Source: Monomorium pharaonis
Lineage: Eukaryota; Arthropoda; Insecta; Hymenoptera; Formicidae
Direction of reading: 5' to 3'
Assembly (NCBI RefSeq): GCF_013373865.1
Contig: NC_050470.1
Coordinates: 20,050,889 to 20,114,888 of the forward strand
Length of the DNA stretch: 64,000 nucleotides
Part shown: positions 48,770 to 60,431 of the stretch, piece by piece
Position numbering within the stretch: position 1 is the first letter of the stretch
Layout of the letters: each line of letters begins with the position of its first letter
Program-made: the position numbers and the translations under genes
The notes under the pieces: model-generated
What the model was told of the DNA's origin: nothing
Database searches by the model: none
What the model saw: only the letters and a program-made list of their open reading frames with translations

Positions 48770-50415
48770 TTTTTCTTCAAACTTAATAAGTATAAAAGCA
48801 AAGTTGAACAAAGACTTTGATAAATATTTTCAGAACTTAAAAGAGAAAAATAAAAAAACTCTAGCTTTGTTTAATTTCTATAGAAATTGTATTTATTATA
48901 TATATTTCTCGTTTTCTGTTTAATTTTTGCTAAAACAAAATTTTCACACTGTGGCATTATTAATACAAAATAATTTAGTGTCATAACACGTTTTTTTTTA
49001 ATTGATTAATTTAGTTTTTGTAGAAAACTCTTTAATCATTCTTTATTGACAATTTTTAAACAGTGAATATTGCATAATTTTATCCTCATTTTTATGGATC
49101 GATAAATTGCCGACTGTTTTACATATAGTTGATAATTAATACTCTACGTCATGTTACCCAACTTTGACGCGTGCATGTGTAGTGGTAAATGAAGTTGAAC
49201 AAGCAATAGGTTCATTAAACGGTTCATTAAACTCTATTTGATTGTATTGCTCCGTGTTTGTGTCGCATGTTAAATCAGCGCAACATTGCGGCAGGCAAAT
49301 GCCAGTTGTATTAAGTTATGACAAGCTACACTGACATCCATCCGCTGGAACGACAACGGTGCTTTTGGTATTTTAACAGACCTCCCGATTATTCGCGCAT
49401 TTTCCGCGCCCACGGATTTCCATTTTCTGGATACTGTGCATGGTCATGGCATCGTAAATCCGCAGCGAAGCCGTGCTCGCCGTGAGAAAAACTTTGCGTT
49501 GATATGAGCACGCAAGAGAGCAAAATTATCATGTAAACAAAGAAAACAAACTTGATAACAACGTTAACGACGAACTGCAGCAGAGAGTTCTCTTTCGCGG
49601 CTGCTTCACAGGTATGTAGATCGTAAAGTCGCGGCGCCGCCCGTAAGAAACCACGAATGCGGTTGTGAAAACATCGGATTAATTAAACAGCGCTTTAAAC
49701 TTGTAATCGCCACATTAATTCTCTTCGCCGTGAATTGCGTTCTTCTAAAGCGAGATTACAATGCGGAATTTTATGCGACAAGTGGTGCGCGTGTTACGTT
49801 AAATTTTCTTAAATGTATTTTATAGATTGTTTTACCATCTTGTTATGTCGCAGATATCAAATATCGACACCGAATATCTTGAAAACCTATCTTGGAAATT
49901 ATATAACTTCAGTTTTGAAAATCCGCCTATAATCGACATGTGTTGTATTCGCATCTCATTAAAATTCATGATGTTTCAAAGCTGGACTTATACAACTTCC
50001 AAATAAGCCACTCAATTTAGTACAAAGTTATGCATCTCATATGTGTAAATTGCACAATATATTGTGCATGCGAAATTTTAAACAAATACACTTAATATTT
50101 TAAGTGCGGCTCAAATAATTTCTTTTATTTGTATACATATGATATTGCAAAAAAATAAATTAATTTGAGAAAACAGTTAAAATTAAATCAATCTAATCAG
50201 CAAATATTACATTACATATTGTATTAATCATTTTATGAAATATTGAAATAGATCAAAAATAAATCACAAGATGCCTTAATATTTGTAAATATTACATTTT
50301 ATTATACCGGTTTATCTTATTTTTTTATTTGAAAAAATAATACGCATTTTTAATGTTCCACAAGAATAATGTACATAATGCATGCTCATTAAAATTACAC
50401 AGCACACAAAAAAGT
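48770..50415. other. Non-coding stretch with CpG-rich block at 49,230-49,780
   Basis: 49,230-49,780 is non-repetitive and CpG-rich, and includes CGGATTAATTAAACAGC followed by GCTTTAAAC (49,674-49,708), the second copy of the motif at 37,708. The remainder is AT-rich. No gene is recognised. The block is a candidate regulatory region. Confidence 0.45.
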
Positions 50416-50418
50416 ATT

Positions 50419-52569
50419 TTGTCCGGCGGACTAGACCGTGATATCCTTATGTTTTTGGAATCGCCGAATTCAAATCCAAAGCCCGTTTTGGACTATCAGG
50501 TTATGATTCTTCCCTAATCTCAAAAAATAACTACTATGACACTTTTTGAACTAAATTATAATCTCGACTGAAACTATTAAGGAGAAAGAGTATTCTTATA
50601 TTTTAGGTTGCTAAATTAAATTTTTAGAGAAAATTTTCAAGAATTGATGTTATCCTTTCAACATAAATTCGTGCAGCAAAATAATATTTTACTATCGAAA
50701 TATTCTCTCTAAGGTCATAAGCAAAACATCACAAATTAATTAGTAAAAAATATAAAAATAATAAAATAAAGAATCCAATCCCTGCTGTTTGGAAATTGGG
50801 TTGCTCAAAATGAGATACTACGTGTTCGTGATATAAAAGTTTTATTTTAAGATCTTTTTAAAACAAAACTAATTTCTAGGATTTGTTTTACAAAAAAATC
50901 ACGTATAACAAAAAAATTGAAATATTAACATACAACAAAATTATCACAAATCAGGTAATTTGAGTCTTAATATTTTTCCCATCTTTCTACTTTTTTTAGT
51001 CGCCTTTTAAATTTTAATTTAAAAAATTATATTATCTATTAATAAATAAATAGTAAATGTAACAAGTGCGGAAACCCAATTTTTTTAACACAAGTGCGTT
51101 CATCCGCAGTGAAAAAAACGAGTGAAAAAAACGGATCCGCACGTGTTCCACACACTGAGAGAAATATTTTTGTTAAATTAACAAGACAGAAACTACTGTA
51201 GCAAATGATTTTTGATGTGGGACGGCAAATAACTCTGTTGTAAGAACAAATAATTTGTTACGTTGATTTGCTGTTGTAACCATTAAACTCTAAGTGAACA
51301 AATGTGATTTGTATCTCAGACAATATGTTTCTTAAAATAACAAATAATTTGCAATGGTAACTGTTTCCTTTTAAATACCCCTCCTTTTGTTTTAGCAACA
51401 AAAAGTTTTTTCTCGGTGCACAATATTTTTTGTTACTAGTCGAAGTGTAGTCCTCTAAAGTGCTTTGGATCCGCGGCAATTGACAGATTAACCAAGGTTA
51501 GGTTCGCAAAAGCGATGAAGCATCGGTAATTCGGCGAGATGACGTGCATGCGAGTGTAGTAACGATGGCAAAGATATGAAAAATGATTAAATGTGTTAAT
51601 CATGATGTAAAAGTCATGCTAGAAAATTTTTCACCACGACTCACGCCATCTATTAGAGGACAAAACTATGAAATAATGTTAAAGTGTAGAAAATCGGCGA
51701 CTTTGCGCACATAAAAAAGTGACGCGAAAGGGACCACTTTTGACCACTTTTGAGTAGCACCGAAAAATCAACCACTCAACTTAGTACGAGAATTGTTAAT
51801 AAGTAAGTCGCACAGTTATACTTTCAATCAGGGCAATTCCTTTTTTCTTCTTTAACTCTTTAAAATACGTTTCTATTTATAAATAATTTTTCCTATCTCT
51901 TTATTTTGCGAGAAACCTCGATTCTTTCACTCACACTAATCATCTAAATAATAAAAACGAATTTCTCGACTCTCTTCCTTATTTATTGTCATAATTATGG
52001 AATTAAAATAGAAACATTTTTTTTTCTTTCCTTTTCTTCACACTTATACTTTTATACTTATATAATATTTAAAAAATTGTTAATATTTGTGCGGTATAAA
52101 TTCTGTAATCTTACATAAAATCTAACCACTCAAAATTATGTAATTTTTTTTTACTTGGACTTAATCAAATTATACAAACGTATTTTGATTATTCCATTAA
52201 ATTCATTTTCAGTAAACAAATTTATAAATGATTTAATATAATGATTTCCACAGACAAACAAACATTTTTGAGAAAGAAAGTTTGATATTTACTAACATGT
52301 TATTGATAGTTCCTTGAGTTACCGTAATAATGTCAAAGAATCGACTCTCATTTTGAAACTTAACTGTTTTGTCTATGTAATTTTCTTCTAGATTTATTAG
52401 GAATATTAAGCAACAGAACACGAGTTTTTCTCAACCAAGTAAATTATTGTCAATTAAGCAACTTCTATTTAATTTTGAATCTATGAAATTATGAATCATT
52501 TTTTGAAATTCTTCTGTTAAATTATTCCGTTAACAAGGTTAAATTAATCTTCTAAGGTTGGACGTAACA
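50419..52569 (+). mobile_element. Possible diverged relative of the 2.2-kb TG...CA element
   Basis: TGTCCGGCGGACTAGAC at the left resembles TGTTACGTCCGGCGGACTTAAC with five bases missing. At the right, a TAAATTAATCTTCTAAGG segment followed by TTGGACGTAACA matches the end of the 40,743-42,967 element over about 36 bases. The length is similar (2.15 kb), but I could not align the interiors and there is no target duplication. The ends may belong to two different fragments. Confidence 0.4.
51153..51418. mobile_element. 266-bp MITE with CACYGAG ends
   Basis: CACTGAGAGAAATATTTTTG and the complement of the right end, CACCGAGAAAAAACTTTTTG, form the TIRs. A CA doublet lies on both sides. The odd-centred palindrome CAAATAATTTG repeats inside (AACAAATAATTTG at least twice). 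It is non-coding. The 73-codon reverse frame at 51,258-51,479 overlaps it and is not a gene. Confidence 0.75.
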
Positions 52570-54138
52570 CATTGTTAAAATTTGTGAAAAAGAGCGGTAA
52601 AGTTGAAAATTTTCTGAGACCGACAAAATCTTGTTTATCTCCGCTGTTATCTCGTCGCGCCGAAATTAGATGATACTAATGCTTTTACTTTGTACAATTG
52701 CGAGAACGTTGCCGTTGCAACGTCGGTTCGTCCTGCATACCTAATTAAAGTGCAAATAAGCGTAATGCTACTTTGTTTCAGGATCAACTAGAAAAGGAAC
52801 ATGCAATGGCGTGCAACGAAAGAATCTATCAGATAGACCTTACTTAAAGAGTTTACGGAATTATAATATTGCTGGCAGCAGACTTACATCCTTTCGTTAA
52901 TAATACGATATGAAGAACTTTCTAAAAATATTAAACGATGTACGACAATATCAGCCTGGTATCGAGCGCAAAGTATCGAGAATAATGTATGTCCTGACAT
53001 CGATGTTGAATTTGCTTCTCCACTACTATTGACCCGAATTGTAATTCTATATCACCGCGACTTTACACGCGATATCATCAAATGACGCTTGGCTACTAAT
53101 GCCACAACTATTTGATCAATGTTGACGATCAGTACATCTGCAATATTTTTAAGTAAAATAGAAGAATAAAAAGCAAGTTAAAACCTACTATTCAAGTAAA
53201 TGATTAACAATTTATACTAAAAGTTGGTAATGTATTTAATTTATTATTAATTTCTACCAAAAAGTTACAAAATCAAATTAAATGTTAGTTAATAGACTTT
53301 CATTTATTTTCATTAATTAACGTCACATACTCATATTATTCATGTTTTAAACGAAAATTTGATTTTCTAGCGTACCATGACACTGATTATTACAAAATCA
53401 GGTCTAATTAATGAATATAGCTTCGCGATGATAATACCAGTTACAGAGAAAGCTCGTTTGTACTAATTATAGAATATTGGTGACCATATATTCTATCTGA
53501 AAACTATTAATCGTTCAATTAGAACATGCAGTATTAATAAAACAAAAAATTAAGGAATGCTCATTTTTCTAAGAAATCAAATAAAAAATGTAAATATTTA
53601 ATTTAAATAATTACATTATATAAAGGAGTGTTGCTAAAATAGTACCACACTTGAAATAATTCATTATATTTTTTATTATTATATTTCTAATTTGACAATG
53701 GAAAGTCGTTACTATCAACATAAACATAAATATAATAAGTTGTCTAAAACGACACTTTTTTATTGGAAACTAGCATTGCACCTTGTTAATACTAACTAAT
53801 ACTAATAAAAACATAATCTACTAAAATAATTAAAGAAATAATACATAAATCACACACACACACACACATATCTATGGCTTATTACTATATAAAATTAGCT
53901 AAAAAGATTTTGGTAACTACAAAAATTATATTTTTACAATTTTTCAAAAATTTAAACAATAATGAGTATATTGTTTATAATCTTAAGTGATGTATATATA
54001 GCATGTTCTAAAACTTTTTTATTTATATATTTCTCTATTTCTTATTTTTCTCATAATGTGATTTTAGACATATAAAATTAAAATAATTTGATACATCTGT
54101 CAACAGACTATAAAATAGTGAAACATATATAATGTATA
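52570..54138. other. Mostly AT-rich, 52,600-53,100 more unique
   Basis: 52,600-53,100 has balanced composition (TTGCCGTTGCAACG, CGATATCATC) and might hold a regulatory element. The rest is AT-rich. A short (CA)n lies at 53,852-53,869. No gene is recognised. Confidence 0.45.
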
Positions 54139-54140
54139 TA

Positions 54141-55011
54141 TTAGGTGATAAACTTAATTTCTGCCTCGCTATTAGAGAGCTCCAACACGGATGAGTTTCA
54201 ACGATGAAATTGCATGTCTTTTATAGTTTATACATTGCTGAATGTGATTTATTTCTCACAAATTAGATTTTTCAAAGTCAAAGAGATTTTCTAATTGATT
54301 AAAAATGAACCACGATATGCTGTTTTTCCGACATGTGCTTCTTCATTACTTCGACGTCAAAAAAACCACAGCAAAAAAAAACACATCGCTTATTATTTGA
54401 AGTGTATTGTGATGAAACTCCGTCAGAAAGAATATGTAGAATTTAGTTTGAGCGCTTTTGAAACGGTGATTTTGACGTGAGAGGCAAAGAACGTCCCAAA
54501 CAATCCAAAAATGGGACCAGGAGGGTGTGTTGTATTATAAGCTTGCATCCAAATGAACCGTTATGTTACTAACAGCAATTATGCCGATTGAGTGACGAAT
54601 TGATGCAAAAAACACCATCCATAGTCAAAAATCGACCCAAAGTTATTCTTTTGCATGATACGCTCGACCGCATGAAGCAGACATTTCTAGAGCTCGAATG
54701 GGAACTTCTCCCGCATCCAGCGTACTCTCCAGATTTGGCACCGTCGGATTACCATCTCTTTCGGTCGATGCAACACGCACTTACGGACACACACTTCTCC
54801 AGTTACGAAAAAGTCCAAAAATGGGTGGATAAATGGATCACCTCGAAAAACAACGTGTTCTACCGTCATGGGATTGCCTTATTGCCGGAGAGATGGGAAA
54901 AAGTAATAGAAAATGCAGGAAATTACTTTGATTAAGATATTCATTCATCTTCCCTCCGAAACAAATCAATTTTGGAAACAAAAAAACAACAGGAATTAAG
55001 TTTATCACCTG
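54141..55011 (+). mobile_element. mariner transposon, internally deleted
   Basis: TIRs TTAGGTGATAAACTTAATTT and the complement of the right end, CAGGTGATAAACTTAATTCC, are flanked by TA duplications (54,139-54,140 and 55,012-55,013). TA target, TTAGGT-type ends and a mariner transposase inside identify the family. The length of 871 bp, against about 1.3 kb for complete mariners, fits the internal deletion seen in the gene. Confidence 0.93.
54305..54935 (+). pseudogene. mariner transposase pseudogene
   Basis: The N-terminal helix-turn-helix region is recognisable across a frameshift: FRHVLLHYFDVKKT, then EVYCDETPSERICR, then NGDFDVRGKERPKQS, with in-frame stops after CRI and RF. Next comes a junction into WDQEGV and, from 54,588, an intact C-terminal part with ILLHD (second catalytic Asp), HPAYSPDLAPSDYHLFRS (third Asp) and LPERWEKVIENAGNYFD. 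The segment with the first catalytic Asp is deleted. The usual HDNARPH reads HDTLDR. Therefore it is inactive. In mariners the enzyme is a D,D34D DNA transposase acting in the nucleus. A complete protein would be about 345 residues. Confidence 0.93.
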
Positions 55012-55019
55012 TACAATAA

Positions 55020-55505
55020 AATAAACAGCATTATAATATTTATCTATTAAATTCATAATTTTATCTAATCTTATATATTGTCGCACTATATGTTGTGTTT
55101 TGCAAAATAATATAAGATATTTGTATAAATTGACAAAAAATATTTTATATCATAATACTAAATTTGTAGGAATCTTACACATAATAAATTAATACATCAT
55201 TAAGTATATTGCTATGTTAGTTTGTCTTATCAAATGCTCATTTTTGCTTATCTTACAAAAAACTAAATTATTACAAAGTTTAAAACAAAATATTATCAAA
55301 ATTGCTATTTTTGATGGAATACATTTTTTAGTATTTATGTTTTTCATTAGCTTTTCTTAGCTTTTGTTCAAGAAATATAATCTTCAAAACAACTTATGTA
55401 TTAATATTAATGAGTTTTTTCTACAAATTTGTAGAAAATTTAAAAAACGTAATTTGATGTTTAAGATTATTATTATTATATTTTTAATTTAAGATTAGGC
55501 GTTTA
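55020..55505. other. AT-rich non-coding stretch
   Basis: Nothing recognised. Confidence 0.5.
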
Positions 55506-55507
55506 CA

Positions 55508-56555
55508 CACAGTAAAAAATTTTGTGTTTTCTTGTTAAAAAATATCCTGGTTAAAACTTTTATGTTAAAATTTAACATATTTGCTTGTTACTTTAACATA
55601 TTGCTGTTGTGTTAATTCAAGTAAAGTGTTAAATTACTAGAATAACTAACAAAAAAGTGTAAAAGTAACACAATGTGCACGTACTTTTAATTTTACACCA
55701 TAAATATGTTCTTTATTATTAGTGATAGAATTTAGCTGTTAAAATTGACAGAAAAAAATGTTGAATTTACTCTATAATTAAGTTTTAACAAGGACCATTT
55801 CATTTTTGAGAACTTTACTATCTACCCTGAGATGGCGCATTTCTCGTGAAAAATATTCACCTATTAGGTGAATAAAAGGGGGTCGCCAAGAACAGAGAAC
55901 CAAGTACGATTGCATTCACATATATTATAATATTGGACTGATTCTAATAATATACACACAAAGTTTTTATCGATTATCCTGGAACGATCTATATATGCAA
56001 TTGTATACATTTTTTTCAGCATTTCTAGAATAATTATTATTTAACATATATAATATGTTAAATTAATATATATAACGTGTTAAAATAATATTATGATTGT
56101 GTTAAAATAACATATATAATATGTTATTGTTACACGTTATACACGTTACATTAACATTATTATAATGTTAAAGTAACATCCCAGCAAACACAAAGTTACA
56201 TGTAACGTGCTTATTAGTTGTAATTTCCCACTCAATAATATAATTGCAATATAACACACGTGTTATATTACAATTACATTGTTGAGTGGGAAATTACAAC
56301 TAACAGGTACGTTACATGTAACTTGGTGTTTGATGGGATATTACATATGTTACTTTGACATAATTTTCCCATTAAATTGTTACATAAAAATTATGATAAA
56401 TTATAAAATTTACATTTAGTTTTATATTAAAATATAACATAATATTTATGTTGCTATTTAACATATGCTTAATATGTTAAATTAACAGAAAAATTTCTGT
56501 GGACCGTTTTAAACATGCGATATCTGTTAAATTTAACACAAATTTTTTTACTGTG
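55508..56555. mobile_element. TIR element CACAGTAAAAA with TTAACA motif, second copy
   Basis: Ends CACAGTAAAAAATTTTGTG and CACAAATTTTTTTACTGTG pair with one mismatch. The doublet CA flanks both sides (55,506-55,507 and 56,556-56,557). The inside repeats TTAACATA, TATGTTAA and GTTAAATTTAAC. It is related to 10,660-11,241. A small CCC...GGG element is nested at 56,180-56,337. A 55,790-55,900 segment (including TTCACCTATTAGGTGAA) is absent from the other copy. Confidence 0.8.
56180..56337. mobile_element. 158-bp CCC...GGG foldback MITE
   Basis: CCCAGCAAACACAAAGTTAC and the following 40 bases (TTAGTTGTAATTTCCCACTC) pair with the right half ending GTGTTTGATGGG, giving arms of about 63 bp. The duplication AT flanks it (56,178-56,179 and 56,338-56,339). 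It contains TTACATGTAA twice, the same motif as the element at 13,832-14,893. Confidence 0.88.
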
Positions 56556-57224
56556 CATGTAAAATAAATAATCCAGATAGTTAGATTTGTCAAAACAAAT
56601 AATATCTAAATTTTTGCAAGAAAGTGTATAATCAAAATAGTATCAAATTGAACACAAATTCTGTTATACAACATGTTAACAAATTGTTAGCAGAAATATA
56701 ACAAAAATGTGCTTTACAAACCTTACCAGCAAATGGCTGCCAAATATCAAACAAGGCTTGATGATATATCTGTCGCCAAATTGTCATTAAAAAGCGAGCA
56801 AGGTATGCGTAACACAGTTTGACGTCAAATTGATGTCAAAAAACAATTTGGCGTCAACTAACCCAGATAGCACAGAACGTCCTCAGGATCATCCTAAATA
56901 TGTCCCGGGATGTCCTGGAATCTTGTCAGGATATAATATGTGTAAATTGTATTATTATAAATATTTTATATAAATATTTTAAGTATAAATTTGACTTCTA
57001 AAGTAAATAAGTTTAGAATGTTAGATTCTGTAATAGTATTAATATAAATTAAAATTCTACTCATGTCTTGAAGACATTCTTGGGATGTCCTAAGGATATA
57101 TGTATTCTAGCTAAAAACGTTATTCTTAAAATATTGTTTCATTAGATACAAAGAGTTTCATAAGATACAAATGTCTGAAGATAAACTTAAATATGATGAC
57201 TGTATAAATACCAGACATTTTAGA

Positions 57225-57412
57225 TAGCACAGAATGTTCTGAGAATATGATATTCTGAAATTCCTCAGGACATCCTAAAACAGTCCTCAGGACGTCCTAA
57301 GACAGTCCTCAGGATGTCCAAGATAGTTCTCAAAACATCATACAAAAAATCCTCAGGACATCCTACGAAAGTCCTCAGGATATCCTAAAACAGTATTCAG
57401 GGACATTCTGGA
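57225..57412 (+). repeat. Iterated CCTCAGGAC motif
   Basis: GTCCTCAGGA(C/T)(A/G)TCC units recur every 27-35 bases with degenerate spacers (AAAACA, AAGACA, CGAAA). This looks like an array of protein-binding sites rather than a strict tandem repeat. Confidence 0.85.
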
Positions 57413-57876
57413 TGTATATTAATTTTTTAAAAAATAATTTTAAAAAACGGTAAATTAATATAGCAAGTAAAAAATCTTTGAATATCGTACGTATTTCTAG
57501 AATGTGTTGCAAAATCAAATGTGTAAAAATGTTGACTTCAAAGTCAGATTGAATGTCTACACTTATTAAAACAATGTGGCATATTAACAATATTAAAAAA
57601 TTATAAAAGATGACATTAAATAATTTTTTATTTTATTATATACGAATAAAACAAAAACAGTTTTTTAAATAAATTATTCCACATGCTATTTCGCGCGCAT
57701 ATGTAAAAATGATTTTAAAAAATTGTAAAACTATATTTATTTATAAAAATATAATTTAACTATACATATATGTTTCATCCTTCTGACAACATCTATTGTA
57801 ATAATCTACATAATATGTATGCATAAACAAGAAGTACTCATGGATTATCACGAAGCGTTAGGATGCGTATGGTCTT

Positions 57877-57923
57877 CGAAGTCAAGCAACGTCGGCGATG
57901 GTTGACACTTGGATGGGTGACCG
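57877..57923 (+). ncRNA. 5S rRNA-derived fragment (internal promoter region)
   Basis: CGAAGTCAAGCAACGTCGG followed by ...GGTTGACACTTGGATGGG and TGACCG matches the middle of eukaryotic 5S rRNA, which spans box A, the intermediate element and box C of the pol III type 1 promoter, with a few changes (CGGCGATGG for the usual CGGGCGTGG, TTGACA for TTAGTA). The 5' third and 3' third of 5S are not recognisable, so it is a pseudogene or part of a 5S-derived SINE, here carried within a CCC...GGG element. Confidence 0.85.
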
Positions 57924-58569
57924 TTTTCTCGGGTACAGAAATTAAACATGTTTTAACAGGTATGACTGTCGCTTGGCTGAATCATGTATAGTCTTTTTTC
58001 TCTACAAAATTATCGTAGAAATAATTTAAACTTTTAATTTTTTGTTAAAGTTTTTTTATAATTATCAAAACTCTTAAAAATACTTAGAAAATTAAAAAAT
58101 TTTTTTAATTAATCAGAATTTTTTATTTTTTAAATTTTTCTGAGAAACGTTTTAAATTTTATAAAAAATCGATACATTTATAAAAAATCCTTCCAAAAAT
58201 CTAAAAAATCTGACAAAAAGTAGTCATTGTTTGCTATTCCTGAGGATGTCCTGAGAAATAAAAAGTGATGCTCGTTTGCTATTCCTCAGGATGTCCTGAG
58301 GACGTCCCGGGATAAAATCAGGACGTCCTGAGGATATCCACGAAGTCTATCCTGGACGTCCTGAGGAGGTCCTAAGGACATCCGAGTGCTATCTGGGAAA
58401 TAGCACAAAACTTTTTAACCACAATTTGCTGTCAAATTATGACGCATAATTTGCCAGCAAAACACAAGCTGATTACAGACACAAATGCTATACTATTTGA
58501 TATTGAGTTTTGAGCTAATTTGTTGCCAATTTGACAATTTGATGACAAATTATTTACTGGGTAATGTAC

Positions 58570-59755
58570 ATATTAAATATATATGTATAATGTAAATTAT
58601 ATAAACTATGTTTTATGTATCATCTATAACAAACAATAATCAATAAAACATAAAAAAATATTCCAAATTTTATTAGAAAATTATTTTTCAATATTACGTA
58701 TTTTTATTTTACTAATATCAAAATTAAATATATTAACAATTTGATAATTTAATTTTATTTTTTGTATTGAGTTAATAATTTACATTGCTACTGTTTACAC
58801 TTTACATGAAAAAAATTCCTATAACGAAACATAACGTAAATAATACATTATTCCATGTGTGTGTGTGGTGTATGTGTGTGTGTGTAGATATAATCTTATA
58901 ATTAACAATACAACCTTAGTTTAATCTTTTGTCAAGAATAAATTAATATATTATAAATTTTAAAACGTTTTAAAGTAATTAATAATGCATCTCAATTGAT
59001 TCACAAACATATCTTCTTTAGCAAATATATAAAAAGCTAAATGAATCGAGATATAACTTTGTGAATTTTTTAACGGAAACAGATAAAAAATATATTTATT
59101 TTATTGTAAATGAAACTTCATACTTTTTAAATTAAATATTTAATTCTTTTTTTTAAAATCCGTATAAGCGATTTTATTGTTGACAGTTTTCCACAATGCT
59201 GATTGGTTCTATTGCTGCGCTTACTTTATGTTGTGAGTAACTAATCATTTTGATTAAATTTTAACAGTTGTTAAATTTGTATAAATGGTTATCTATACAA
59301 TTATCCTTACAATTTGTTCGGAAGCGAAGTCGTGCATGTACGCGTATATACATACGCCAATACAATTAAGAAGTGACGCAGGTATACGGACTTTAAGCGT
59401 ATGTCACGCAGCGGATCCGGGTGATGCCCCTCACCGACTATCAATAAATAAAAAACGAATAATTTGACAGGTGTTTTAGGACAATGCAAATCGTAAAGAG
59501 CGACCGCAAAAACAGGCCGAAAATCGCTCGTTTCGTGGTCACCGAAATTTGAGCCGATTTTGGCGGTAAATAGTTGTACATCATGGAATCTTAATTTTTT
59601 GAAAATTTCAGATTGAACGTATCTTTTATTACTGAGATATGAAGGGTTAAATTGGTCACTATACACCAATGAAGGGTATGTCATTTTATCCGTTCAACAC
59701 AAAAAACCTCGATGTTATTTCTTATATAAAAAAATGTTTCAGATAAGATTTGTTT
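58570..59755. other. AT-rich non-coding stretch, one unexplained denser block
   Basis: A (GT)n tract lies at 58,855-58,886. 59,310-59,690 has more balanced composition and an open frame of 125 codons on the minus strand (59,307-59,684). I recognise no domain in it and no gene neighbours support it. It may be chance or an old mobile-element remnant. Confidence 0.45.
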
Positions 59756-60431
59756 ATCTGTTAAAAAACTAATTTATCGTGACCTAAAATCGATGTTTAA
59801 GTCAGAATTGTGAATGTCATTTAGAGGTCAACTTGCGATTTTCAGGAAATTATTTTTTAACTGATGTCGGATACCTATTTCTACGGTCTTTGAACGAATA
59901 CACGTATATACGAGAGTATTTTATTAACGTTATTTTATGTCAACACGGTTTTATTGTGCCTTATATTTTATAAATCCAATGACCTTATAACAATATTTTA
60001 AATATAGATACTACCGATTTCTGAAATGCTTGCGGTATTTATTGTGATTTTTTAAATAGTTTTAGTAGTGATAGCTTTTTCACAGAGATATTTTACAGAT
60101 TACATAATTGTTATTGAGCTACGAAAAATTGTTAACAAAAGTAGTATTCTGTGATTTTTTTTATTAAACGTATAAGCGTGCCCTCGGGGACTGTCCAGCA
60201 TATTTATAAAAGAAACACGCTTACAGAGATTGCCTCTCTACTTTCGTAGGTCGAGCGTCAAACAACCCTGACAGCACAATTAACATTACCATAAGGTTAT
60301 GACAATCTTAAATTGTAAAATGGTAACCTTCCATGGAGATTAAATAACCTGCCATTAACCTGCCAGCAACATAAAAATGATTGTCTAAACTCCTTCCATT
60401 AACATTACAGCAATCTTATCAGTAATATGAT

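Larger units (their letters stand above)
56872..58397. mobile_element. CCCAGATAGCAC element with CCTCAGGA motif array
   Basis: TIRs CCCAGATAGCACAGAACGTC and, as complement of the right end, CCCAGATAGCACTCGGATGTC. AA duplicates at both flanks (56,870-56,871 and 58,398-58,399). Subterminal regions repeat TCCTCAGGACRTCC at least six times on the left (56,885-57,410) and its inverse several times on the right (58,240-58,380). A 5S-rRNA-derived fragment sits inside. It encodes no transposase. Confidence 0.88.
56726..58561. mobile_element. CCAG...CTGGG element with TTTGACGTCAAA motif
   Basis: Left CCAGCAAATGG and right ATTTACTGGG with TA on both sides (56,724-56,725 and 58,562-58,563). One C of the left terminal CCC appears lost. 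The terminal portions carry GTTTGACGTCAAATTGATG-like words and TTTGCCAGC/TTTGTTGCC. Only about 310 bp belong to this element, the rest being the nested 56,872-58,397 insertion. Confidence 0.65.

Noticed and set aside
59307..59684. Reverse-strand 125-codon open frame
   Set aside because: Longest frame outside repeats, but no recognisable domain, no splice or promoter context, and a length still compatible with chance in a locally GC-richer block.
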